Shown: in pieces, positions 45,201 to 51,976 of the stretch
Layout: each line of letters opens with the position of its first letter
How positions within the stretch are numbered: the first letter of the stretch is position 1
IMG/VR virus record: IMGVR_UViG_3300021197_001995
Coordinates: 1 to 64,000 of that record
DNA: 64,000 nt
Source of the DNA: a virus
Strand: one strand, 5' to 3'
Made by a program: the position numbers and the translations under genes
Notes under the pieces: generated by a model
Seen by the model: only the letters and a program-made list of their open reading frames with translations
Databases searched by the model: none
What the model was told of the DNA's origin: nothing

Positions 45201-47613
45201 GTCAACGGAAATTCTTTCTCTTACTCAGTCCCACGTTGGCAGTAATAGTACCGCCATCTCAGGAACAGGCAACATTGTTGCTGGAAAGGCTGAACCTAGC
45301 GGCTTCACAGGAGGATCATCTGGCCAAGAAGCGACAGGTTTCTTTGATGGATCAACCGTGCTTGTCGCAATGAACGGTCAAAACATTTTAGGAATAGCTC
45401 AACAATTGGTCATAGCCATTAACCATTCAAATGGCCACGGAAACACCCTCGCAGTCAGCCATTCCGGCAACGGTGGTGTCTTTTACATAACACAAGCAAC
45501 AGCAGGTTCAGCCGGCAACAAAACCATCACCGCAACTGGTGCGCTAAGTTCAAGAGTCTCGGGTCTAGTTGGAGGTGCCAACGCAACCACTGCACCTAAC
45601 CAGTTCTTGACACCTTCTAGCGCCACGAGGACTAACTCACATGGGTTTTTGCCTTATGTGCCACCATTTTTAGACCCCCAAACGTTCCCCTTTGCGGAGA
45701 TTTCGTTCACACCCACGGCAACTAGAACATATAGTGTCCCAGAAATAATCGAAGCTTCGACAATAACTTACAATAATGGCATACCGACATCAACAGCCGC
45801 CGGCAGCACTAATTATCAGAACTCCATGAACTTGTCTGCCAGCTTAGATCTCCGCGGCTCCGCTATTTTGAGGAGCGATAATGTGTCTTATAGGAGGCTT
45901 TCAAGCCCAAATAGTCGGGGCACCCTGACTGAGATGGTAAGAGACCCTGAATACGATCGCCCAAGGTGGATAATCCAGACAAAGTGGGAAGCTCCAGTTT
46001 TAGATTTTTCAAGCGCTGAAGTCAAAGCTCTAAAACTTAATGACAACACAGTCGCGACCGTTACAGGCTCTCCGTGGAAGCTAAGGTCGCAAGATAATTA
46101 CTATGAAGAAAAAGCACAATCATCAGTACCATATCTGACATCTTCTACTGGTATGTGGCACCAGTCAGGTTCTATCCCATCAGTCGACCAGGGATACTTC
46201 TTAGCTATATCTGGACCTCCTAACGAATCTACGACACAGGGAAACCTAGCCCGAAAGCTTGGATTTGTAAAAGACAACGCTGACAGTGATCAAAACGCGG
46301 CATTCGACCCTGATTCCGTAAAGAAGTTGGGGGTTATTGCAAAGGACAAGGAGGTCTGTGAAGCTGTAGTCGCAATTCCGTTCTTTAGCTCTGGCGATAA
46401 TACTGACATAGAGTTCTTTGAACTCAACGCAGCCGAATTACAAAAAGCCGGCCAGGCGAATACGGCCGCTCAAGAGAGACATGTGCAATTGCTGCACGAA
46501 AGGTCGGTAGCAGACCATGAAATACTTAAAGATAGCTATAAGGAGTTTTACGACAACCCGTCTAGCCCAACTGGAAGATTTAACATAGCATACCAACTTA
46601 GGATGATGGATAAGTTTATTCTCCCTCCTCATTTAGACTTTGTGAACAACCCCAGGATAAAGCCACACCTACAGTTTTTCTTTCAGTTCAAGGCAAAAAT
46701 AACACAAACTCAACTTAAGGATCTGTGGCAGAACGTTTATCCAGACTCGGATGTTGGCATTTTCAAGGCTCAACATTCTAGTATACGGCCAACCCAAGAG
46801 CAAGTGGAAAATTTTATAGAGACTTCTGATGTGGAGTTTTTATCCACCTATTTGGATGTCGATCCAATGATCGACTTTAAACAAATAGCCTCAAGTTTTC
46901 AAACGCCTGAAGACTTTATTGGAAACAAAGTTAGGTGGTTAATTTTTAAGGTAAAATACCGCGCAATGTCAGATTACACAGACCTAAAATTAAAGTCTCT
47001 GACCCCGTCCGGTGTTGTGGCAGACGTTTTACAGAGGAACGGACTAGTGGTTCGTAACGATAAAGTCCGCGCCGGCAAAGCTATTCAATTTAACTGGCCA
47101 TATGACTTCTTTTCTATTGTGGAATCTGCACAAATAGAAAGTAAAGTCGACTATTATTCAAAATTCGAAGTGGGCCAAACAGGTGCAGAATCTCCGTCGT
47201 CACAAGTGCAATCATTTGAAATGGTGACCTCAGAAGACGCTGTAGAAGAGTACACCACGCATGCTTCGGCCTACACATCTGCGGCCGCCTCTGGTGGTAC
47301 AGCCGGCGGTCAGTCGTCAACTCAGTATTATTCTCTGGTTGGATCAACAGAAGCGACAGAGGGTCTAGTTATACGACAGTTAATAAAATCAGACGAAGTC
47401 AATGCACCAAGCCCTGCAAACGTATATACGTTTACCGTGGACACAGGATATACAATGAAAACTAATTCAGAATCTATTTATGTTAACGGGGTATTGCAAG
47501 CAGAAGGTGCATCGAACGATTACACTATCAGTGGGAACACAATAACCTTCACTGAGAACATAGAAAATTCTTCCTCAATTTACATGACTTATTTGAAGCA
47601 GAAGAATAGCTAG
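36235..47613 (+). CDS. Giant tail-fibre/baseplate protein, 3792 aa, with LamG-like and repeated domains
   Basis: It starts at an ATGA overlap. Residues 1-140 are helical. Residues 150-330 form a LamG-like concanavalin fold (AEFWLQKVDF, WHHYAFKITE, YIDGQFDATTEH, LDDFRFWKGAR). A second LamG-like region lies near 670-885 (YTFEGTFIFPTK to DFNGWKAMLTDEELKLR). At least five copies of the ~100-residue GH-x-G/LTQ domain lie at about 1340-1460, 1560-1675, 1780-1900 and 2850-3120. The extreme C-terminus (SIYVNGVLQAEGASNDYTIS) is a known phage fibre end motif. LamG and such repeats commonly bind glycans, so this is the best candidate receptor-binding protein of the window. Confidence 0.8.
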   Translation: MTDYSKEIRHLTSREREEFFKKKKVHFHNEKDRLLSSDLESDNEMKKYSELIKSFRPDVKAKHPGTFSFYGSAEQYYKDAIYNILNYYPFDGTKEEVLKWYLESPQIDVALLRQFWPTSVGHLDFKYSEYLPFYAGPQSIPEAEFLGKYTKGETALKIGGEKGNTAEFWLQKVDFNSDTAAQETIFHIGTHPGKKNASESANFKVYLSATASGNPFHLTYKSGTIGATDLQLNTKSLTRPAVADSKWHHYAFKITEENTKLIIKTYIDGQFDATTEHSMGSTMGTVDTYMAGALAANISDTTGNLSGSLDDFRFWKGARTEKQISKFYDKKVYASDTTKLNYDSQLGVHFSFNKKPVGVSDKDSLVLDSSGNDVLGRIKNYSTTCRRDTSAIDLHSASANTESPDPVLDYANPLVVALSEELEKIGKSYDKNNNKTLKTYLPDWTKKESKDSQSHKEFELLLQILATEFDAIKMKLDSVRKLSAPEYSEAFHLSDTQAEGTANVKIYSECGDSIYFNCADNDLDHDLIAGNEIDFSKKLLEDMGLELPNNLLLFLATPEEEAHSIVEKQTLERSIYETRQLMYKALANAYTFAGSRKGAESSYNSVLNSVALGNEVISTNIMGQNADLFVTDAKSDNISKDMKSISFAQNRDVTLFLDNTLSQDRTFLKADQEETEYTFEGTFIFPTKSSLEYDISSSSIFGLHQVAGTNGTLTTSSPDKASFQVFVDKENESSSSAKFTLKSSSGIISDISTDLIYSVYDNQPWNIALRIIKESDSKFMPQNASTVFKVQLLGHSYIGSELVESFKIESEITQAQFQNFRQSHKTVFIGAHRTNITGNLIDSSDIKVVDFNGWKAMLTDEELKLRAQNPERYGRNQSFISKDLQNNKSTARDLIFRMSPYALSDLDSENKVYLYDLSDGSVELKEKYGDLIGSRYNFKSTAFSSDLKNVIHQEFISVMENTPIQNLYGKDGIQIKSNDFNKFDVDSRPEIKIMSFEKSMYRSISKEMINFICGISSYNNLIGTPVNKYRKKYKLLDHLRGQFFEGVKNDNQFERYVKYYRWIDKTIGEFLEQLVPASMRSNTGIENVVESHTLERNKYDHKIVKINTKDLDLSTNLLSINELLYDWEHGHYSPTEADHCLWHRDRAPRATIRESYQKALTTVVTGSNHGSHFRNYALRNLVKPYKYAADKQLDLKVGSNRRANVIEDLYKIINEGKEITLKSEDVYEFKKCNDVLDPNEKKKFTAKVDVSGTSGYLDGDADLILPFSLFSSSAGIDFTDFQRGMMITNNHDDTATLQSPWIRENVGGMPHRRVKFNSLSKDANGKDKDRPEAYDINNVMTAATATFTFGDTEFDDTNNASITLTDAAGLSKTYVIRNDYGASSALEFNAGGNTNAAAENFIILVNSTNGHNGTIIAERTNGAITLTQATKGPYGNTAIAISNWNNITDVNAPSKFSGGTATLKVKANPRSQSMFHRDLGGARFYNIANIKTETSGSQTLTRGNYTKDYEIVQTMGRNINNSYLVDIEGAGLEGNYSPSSLLSGVVDFSTERNTPWPSMFTALAATATVKITAAPLEGEQITITSLQGTQKTYTVANSENLSARNFVKSTFKLTSLSLVSCINSSHGHDGEIVASYDNDTETINLTQSTPGKSGNVSVTHNLSNTTVVGFTNGRGVQGEEVYAPPARARREHVFVNRFSPIGTPETQGVYGRDRVSGEFSIYSTVNYRNRVHREVYDNLSQERSEQFGIRQNSTTQGSIHKTNRNLQRFTGSAETSELDYATATFTFGDTEFNDTNNASITLINGSGLSKTYVIKNDYGASAATEFNAGANVGVAAENFILLVNGANGHNGTITATRVGGKITLTQAHGGQEGNTAITASNWSSITDVDAPTAFRGGASRGSNADNFFVQHQMPQNDFGYSWITASANEDVYSFLGKNANHGHQHTFELSGLLKSSQTISFVDSSPISSGLDFIGLNSIAEKTLSTDTNLISTAPSVHLNSVLLNRQGPYGWPSWRQIRGGDHPVSRKLRSDNLFSITTRATTGGTSVFPESYPGNSFDLSLGTSAGSVSRIPEFPRRPYTNPREVSNYKEVMISNRFRPINFSIHLMSEDASVARGALNDIAFMNSRNTQELYQSSWFYDNFFESIGVSVDGTRSRPEDLPTFSSKFTIQNDLSKLANQELFDKIRLNESKFYNNANLQKLNLMINRVEGELSLPSILKEVNYVEKIYPREVNTFTSTARNRNLFDFFGWKTSRDSRSLILDGNLSYSGYYAVSDGGITNKLFPIITTANQQKEFISSYFDKVEFVDLNHIDSTADVASAGIHITSSKWVLDARATFTSLPTNVTASYFTSGSTWMSTRTQGTRGEGILQNDYSIFALGINNLYGAPPISPLYNRRMPQSYQDNEYLSGESLWSMGIDHKIGPFYDEYKEFSKESRIVGQQYSLVPEFTMSRYTEDLLNTLADNNSNFEQEIENIGDFLQVTGTTYHTSSQEFEIGSKFFKTYSTSDFLKYFADFDRNTQSNEFELSPFRLNLRCKAVKRFLPYRGFYPAERAVQLSEIFARCYLDDSSYTYEETPGALNLISTSAKIKNLLDLKIQNSRAQATKLLFGPGVLFNSIKTGIAVDYPIFSSSNGSFDANIINWSTQNNYVPLNDFSQISAGSITCVTGSLVNSTTDSGIPRIKGSVSRRVTFDDFLEPHKMFGEKIYDNEPHPSASLYYGSSLHFRTLERPFTFGGLNRDDTKRYNGVSFNNTTASFYRSMRPYSAAANNFASEAVDFFLEKGELQTLMSDPVEPLLTENVPYTMRVYLFNNQISMYDRHSAFGPPVHDGDINFTTYSVTTYPVAAIAAQGKIDFSDFVGIDAESALHNLQLTLTSTSGLSKTYKFNGGTAGTQALGSINFSHYAEALGADNVFDTTTVTMKSTSGSTVKTYVFTSTSSDGATGTVNGSSQVIVQTDGIVKLSDTVAQLEAAIAHSNGHNGKILTSYNSSTEILSLTQSHVGSNSTAISGTGNIVAGKAEPSGFTGGSSGQEATGFFDGSTVLVAMNGQNILGIAQQLVIAINHSNGHGNTLAVSHSGNGGVFYITQATAGSAGNKTITATGALSSRVSGLVGGANATTAPNQFLTPSSATRTNSHGFLPYVPPFLDPQTFPFAEISFTPTATRTYSVPEIIEASTITYNNGIPTSTAAGSTNYQNSMNLSASLDLRGSAILRSDNVSYRRLSSPNSRGTLTEMVRDPEYDRPRWIIQTKWEAPVLDFSSAEVKALKLNDNTVATVTGSPWKLRSQDNYYEEKAQSSVPYLTSSTGMWHQSGSIPSVDQGYFLAISGPPNESTTQGNLARKLGFVKDNADSDQNAAFDPDSVKKLGVIAKDKEVCEAVVAIPFFSSGDNTDIEFFELNAAELQKAGQANTAAQERHVQLLHERSVADHEILKDSYKEFYDNPSSPTGRFNIAYQLRMMDKFILPPHLDFVNNPRIKPHLQFFFQFKAKITQTQLKDLWQNVYPDSDVGIFKAQHSSIRPTQEQVENFIETSDVEFLSTYLDVDPMIDFKQIASSFQTPEDFIGNKVRWLIFKVKYRAMSDYTDLKLKSLTPSGVVADVLQRNGLVVRNDKVRAGKAIQFNWPYDFFSIVESAQIESKVDYYSKFEVGQTGAESPSSQVQSFEMVTSEDAVEEYTTHASAYTSAAASGGTAGGQSSTQYYSLVGSTEATEGLVIRQLIKSDEVNAPSPANVYTFTVDTGYTMKTNSESIYVNGVLQAEGASNDYTISGNTITFTENIENSSSIYMTYLKQKNS
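40258..40617 (+). repeat. Repeated tail domain, copy B
   Basis: Begins ATFTFGDTEFDDTNNASITL and ends FSGGTA; core NGHNGTI, ITLTQATKGPYGNTAI. Closest to copy D: the proteins are highly similar, while many codons differ at the third base. Confidence 0.8.
40921..41256 (+). repeat. Repeated tail domain, copy C
   Basis: ATVKITAAPLEGEQITI to VVGFTNGRG, with core HGHDGEI and INLTQSTPGKSGNVSV. Confidence 0.7.
41575..41932 (+). repeat. Repeated tail domain, copy D
   Basis: ATFTFGDTEFNDTNNASITL to FRGGAS, with core NGHNGTI and ITLTQAHGGQEGNTAI. It is a recent-looking paralogue of copy B at protein level. Confidence 0.8.
44790..45590 (+). repeat. Repeated tail domain, partial copy plus two full copies (E-G)
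   Basis: A truncated half-copy (LQLTLTSTSGLSKTYKF) is followed by a copy with NGHNGKI and LSLTQSHVGSNSTAI, ending FTGGSS, and one with NGHGNTL and ITQATAGSAGNKTI, ending LVGGAN. The truncated unit directly before a full one suggests incomplete duplication. Confidence 0.7.
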
Positions 47614-47632
47614 AAAAGGAGACTGACAAAAA

Positions 47633-48466
47633 ATGGCATTTTTTGATCAAAAAGAAGAAGTGATGGACGTCGAGTTGACGCAATTTGGTAAAAATTGTTT
47701 GGCGAGGGGGGTGTTTAAGCCTGCCTATTATCAGTTCTTTGATGATGACATTTTATATAACTCAAGAAACGGAGGGTTTTCTGAGCACCAAAACGATTCA
47801 GAGGTGAGAATCTTGACAGAGACACCGAAATTGAAGACTCTGCACTTAACTTATTCTGTTAAAGAGCAATATAAAGTAGATGATCAATTGATTGTGGATC
47901 GTCTAAAACCTAGGTTTATGCCGCTTCGTCAAAACGTAGATCCGGACTTGCAAAGCAAAATCTTAATTTACCCAATGGCCGAACAAGAAGTTTCGTCCAA
48001 CGAATATCCGAGATTTTCAGTGGTATCAAATGATGCACCATTTACGCAAGCGACCATAACCTTCCTGACGTCATCACAAGTCATAAGAAAAGTTCCTCAG
48101 ATACAAGTAAATCCAAAATTTACAATAAGTAGGAGCAATTCTAACTCCATGCAAGAAAGGATAACAGAGGAAGACCACTATGATCTTATGTCTAACGAAA
48201 TAACTTTTTCAGATAACTCAAAAATAATTAAGACAGAAGAAAATTTTTTAATAGATCTGGAAGAGATAGGGTCTTTCCATGGCCTAGACAATTTTGAAGT
48301 AGAAATTTATGAAGTGCTGCAGAACGACGACCGTGAATTTCTATTGAGGATCGATGACCGGGACCAAATCAACACTCGATTCGAGATCAAAACAGATTCA
48401 GATGTCGAAGGCCTCAAAACCCAAAACGCGAAGCAAACAAATTATAGAAAAAGAGGGGAGGTTTAA
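47633..48466 (+). CDS. Structural protein with MAFFD/LTxxG N-terminal motif, 277 aa
   Basis: AAGGAG lies eleven bases before the ATG. The N-terminus MAFFDQKEEVMDVELTQFGK followed by LARGVFKP and FFDDDILY matches the first 40 residues of the protein at 55247 (MAFLD, LTDIGRKRLAAG, ALGDEEINY). The two are paralogous in this region only. This short motif is frequent in marine phage structural proteins. The remainder is beta-rich. Role unknown; a tail or fibre adaptor is plausible. Confidence 0.68.
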   Translation: MAFFDQKEEVMDVELTQFGKNCLARGVFKPAYYQFFDDDILYNSRNGGFSEHQNDSEVRILTETPKLKTLHLTYSVKEQYKVDDQLIVDRLKPRFMPLRQNVDPDLQSKILIYPMAEQEVSSNEYPRFSVVSNDAPFTQATITFLTSSQVIRKVPQIQVNPKFTISRSNSNSMQERITEEDHYDLMSNEITFSDNSKIIKTEENFLIDLEEIGSFHGLDNFEVEIYEVLQNDDREFLLRIDDRDQINTRFEIKTDSDVEGLKTQNAKQTNYRKRGEV

Positions 48467-48472
48467 AATCAG

Positions 48473-51400
48473 ATGGCAGAAACAGAAAATGACCCTGCGA
48501 CCTTAGATAACCAAAGGCAGGATGTCTATCCCGTATTAAAAACTAATCGCATCTTGTTGAGCCAACCCTCTTCTGGCGCACCCTCGTTAAAAATCCGCAT
48601 AGATTATTCCCTGAACCTTAAAAGGCCCCACTACAGCGGCACGGACGAGATAGTCTCTTTCATGAACAGTCCCGAAGGACGTAGAGACACTAAAGTAACC
48701 TTTTTAGTTGTAGATCAAAGAAGTGAATCTTTAGTAGCCGATCTAACAAATCCTTCAACCGTACGAAATACGTTGATGAACGCAACATCAGACGAGAGGT
48801 TCATACGTATTGTAAGAACAAACGGATATCAAAGAGTACCGCTCCGCGAGGCCTTGCTCCAGAACGCAGACCAGAGAAATTACACCACCGCAACCGAAAC
48901 GCGCCATGGGACACATTACGAGACTTATAGTACGCTAGAGTTTGAATACAATTTGAGTGACACTCTACAGGCCAACACCGATCTTTTTGATAATGATGGT
49001 TCACCCGCAGCGCTCTCTAGGCTTCACTTGCTAGGCTTTATAGAGACTCCTTTCATGACAGCCAATCAAACGCCGCCACCCGGAGTGGCAGAAGAATTGA
49101 TAACTATACCATTAACTGAATTAACTTATGATCTTTTGTTAAATCAATCATCGGACTACGTGACCGGCCGAACACTTTTGCGCCCACCGGTACAGAGAGA
49201 GATCTTTTACGTACAAGACGAGGATCCAAACTATTCAAGGATAAATCTTCGCCCATACTCTGGTCCGGCACATTATCACGGCCCATCGCTCCCAGCGCCC
49301 TCTGGGTATGTTGGTTGGATGGCTGGGCACATGTCCGACGCTATGGGTCCAAAGTTATCTGTGAGGTCAGTTCCAAATCACAAAGTGTTGGTTGACGCAC
49401 CGCCATGGAACTCTCAACCAATGTTGCCGGCCATTGGCCAACCGGGCATCACTGGGGAGACAGGCGGTCACCTTGAAGATTTTGTAAAGTCGATACTTAC
49501 AGAAAAACAGATTAATAACCCCGCCCAGCGAACAGCGGCTATGTTGCAAGCATCCATCTCAGCAGCTACAAGGAGCAGTCGAGCTTCTTTTGTTGAGCCT
49601 TGGTCTCGAAGACACACTTGGATAACGATGGATCAAAATGAAGACGACGACAATCTGGATAGTAGCTATAATAGCATAATCGGAGTTAAATTCCTGGAGA
49701 TTTTAGAACATCACTCCCCTTTTGGTGCCCTAATTTCTCACTTTAAGCGTATAGTAACAGAAGAAAGAGATCAACAAAGGCCTGATTTAATATTAGCTAA
49801 AACGATGCTAGAGAGATTCATGCAAAACAGTAGAATATTGGAAATGTCTATAATCAGAAGAAGATTGGACCAAAGACCCTACAACAATAATGATCAGGAC
49901 ACTAAAACTTACAACGACTTCGAAGAAAACCAAAAGAACAAAATCATAGTGCAAACGTATGACATGCCCGGCCAACCCGCTGATGCCATTTTCAAAACAG
50001 TTTTCCCAACGCGTTGGCATGCGTCTGAAATAGAAGAAGTTAGAATGGATTTTCAACCACCGGCCGCCACTCGACGCGGCCGCCAGGCGGTTTTGTCAGC
50101 TCGAGCCCTAACCTCTAATAGTTATGTCGAACTCGCCGACCTGTATTCCACGAGATCATTCTTGATTAGAGATTACGAACTGTTTTATAACCTAGATTAT
50201 GGCAAATACACATACGATATAGAAATGATAATATTAGATGGATCTAAATCACTAATAGATTCATTTACTCAAAACCTGCGAGACTCATCCCGTAGGTTGG
50301 AGGGTTTAATAGTCTCACTATCATCTCCGGTAATCCGTGACGAGGTCGGACGCCCAACAACCGGATATTATGATTATCACAGTAGGAAGTTTCACGAAGT
50401 CCCAGAAGAACTGCGAAATAACACTCGCCAAGCGGTCTTCGATTTGATCACTCATTCTCGCCACAGTATGGCTCTAATGACAGGCATCGACCCGTTCTCT
50501 TCAGACGACATTGTCAACATTGTAGCTGCAGCAGACCCGGGCCTGCCAACAACAACCCTCGATGGGTTGAATTATCTAATAACAGAATCAGAAAGGACAC
50601 TAAGTTCCTTGGAAAAAATTTTACAGGATACTTTTCTGGAATCTGCAGAAGCCGCTAGTAATAATACTGAGGAGGTTTATGTCCCAAACGCCACTGGAAA
50701 CGCCGCGCCTATCGTGCATGTAAGGTGCAACACTGGGGTTGTTCATGACGCATCTGATACATTGAAGATGTGTGCTGACTATGGTATTATCTCTAATCGA
50801 TTAGGGGACGACTCTCTGGGAAGGTTTATTCAATCGGCGCGCCTGCAGTCAGCTTCTGAGACCTTGAGAGAGGTACTTGAGAATTCCGACCTGGATCGTC
50901 CATCTCTCCCCGGGCAAGGCTATTCCGGCACCGCGCCAAGCTTGCAAAGAGTAGAAAACATGCTCCCAGACCTAATCGCCGCGGACGATAACTTTTTTAT
51001 GCCTATCGAATTCACAGTGCCAGAAGGAATACGAATAGAGGTCATACCTTCCGCGCCGATGCAGTTTACGAGGGAAAACCCGAGACTGGCATCAGACAGT
51101 TCGTCCAGCGCCAACGCTTACGCAACCACGTCGCAATCTAGAATCTCTATGAATAACCTAGGCCAATCCGCTCGCCGTAAGGCTCTCTCTTTTGGTTCAA
51201 GTGTTCCAGCCGGCCTCAACAAGCGATCGATAATTAAGATACGAAAAATAGATTTCGATTCCATGACGCCGGACCTTCGATCAGTGAAGGAGGCTAAAAT
51301 ACTAACAATGATGCAAGAAGACTCACATGTCATCGGCGCCGCCCTTAAATCGTCAGCCTTTGACGCCAGATTCCTATCCTCAACTGTGGGTGGTATGTCA

Positions 51401-51973
51401 AGCACATTTTCTGGATTCGACATTTCATCATCAAGCCGCGACATTACCGAAGCCGCGCTTAAGAGCGTGGCGATTGATTCGTCTCTTCTTTCAACCGGCT
51501 TAAAATCTGCGATAATGGATACTGCATTGGACGCAGAAACAGAAGATGACTTTCTGAGAAAGGTAGATGAAAACTATAAGGAACTCCTCGCAATAAAAAA
51601 CAATTTGAAAGGTCTATACACAGCGTTTAACAGATTAGTGTCTCTGACAAAGATTAGCTTACCAGCAGGCTTTGATAGAGAAAGATCGAAGAATTTGTTC
51701 GAAAATGGACCAGACACAAACTTTAAAAAGTCAGACTTGGAGATAGCACAATCACCTTTTAAACGCAAAGGAGCAAAGTTTGTAGAGTTTTCAGAGACGG
51801 GAGATGCCAAGATGTATGATTCAGTCACTGCATTAAAGAGAATCTCGGCTCTCCAAGGCGCGCCAACTATGAACGGAGAGATAAAAATGGTCAAACTATT
51901 TAAACTAGAACAAGTCGGAGCAAGAGATAACATACCAGGAGTAAACAATGCTTTGATGATGGAGTTGAACTAG
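48473..51973 (+). CDS. Large virion structural protein, 1166 aa
   Basis: It begins six bases after the previous gene; the GGGGAGG Shine-Dalgarno is somewhat distant. The N-terminal half is beta-rich, with a Pro/Gly/His-rich loop near 260-310 (GPAHYHGPSLPAPSGYVGWM). The C-terminal third is helical with Ser/Ala-rich repeats (SSAFDARFLSSTVGG; KSVAIDSSLLSTGLKSAIMD). No enzymatic motif is visible. Position in the tail module makes it a probable fibre or baseplate-periphery protein. Confidence 0.65.
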   Translation: MAETENDPATLDNQRQDVYPVLKTNRILLSQPSSGAPSLKIRIDYSLNLKRPHYSGTDEIVSFMNSPEGRRDTKVTFLVVDQRSESLVADLTNPSTVRNTLMNATSDERFIRIVRTNGYQRVPLREALLQNADQRNYTTATETRHGTHYETYSTLEFEYNLSDTLQANTDLFDNDGSPAALSRLHLLGFIETPFMTANQTPPPGVAEELITIPLTELTYDLLLNQSSDYVTGRTLLRPPVQREIFYVQDEDPNYSRINLRPYSGPAHYHGPSLPAPSGYVGWMAGHMSDAMGPKLSVRSVPNHKVLVDAPPWNSQPMLPAIGQPGITGETGGHLEDFVKSILTEKQINNPAQRTAAMLQASISAATRSSRASFVEPWSRRHTWITMDQNEDDDNLDSSYNSIIGVKFLEILEHHSPFGALISHFKRIVTEERDQQRPDLILAKTMLERFMQNSRILEMSIIRRRLDQRPYNNNDQDTKTYNDFEENQKNKIIVQTYDMPGQPADAIFKTVFPTRWHASEIEEVRMDFQPPAATRRGRQAVLSARALTSNSYVELADLYSTRSFLIRDYELFYNLDYGKYTYDIEMIILDGSKSLIDSFTQNLRDSSRRLEGLIVSLSSPVIRDEVGRPTTGYYDYHSRKFHEVPEELRNNTRQAVFDLITHSRHSMALMTGIDPFSSDDIVNIVAAADPGLPTTTLDGLNYLITESERTLSSLEKILQDTFLESAEAASNNTEEVYVPNATGNAAPIVHVRCNTGVVHDASDTLKMCADYGIISNRLGDDSLGRFIQSARLQSASETLREVLENSDLDRPSLPGQGYSGTAPSLQRVENMLPDLIAADDNFFMPIEFTVPEGIRIEVIPSAPMQFTRENPRLASDSSSSANAYATTSQSRISMNNLGQSARRKALSFGSSVPAGLNKRSIIKIRKIDFDSMTPDLRSVKEAKILTMMQEDSHVIGAALKSSAFDARFLSSTVGGMSSTFSGFDISSSSRDITEAALKSVAIDSSLLSTGLKSAIMDTALDAETEDDFLRKVDENYKELLAIKNNLKGLYTAFNRLVSLTKISLPAGFDRERSKNLFENGPDTNFKKSDLEIAQSPFKRKGAKFVEFSETGDAKMYDSVTALKRISALQGAPTMNGEIKMVKLFKLEQVGARDNIPGVNNALMMELN

Positions 51974-51976
51974 CAA

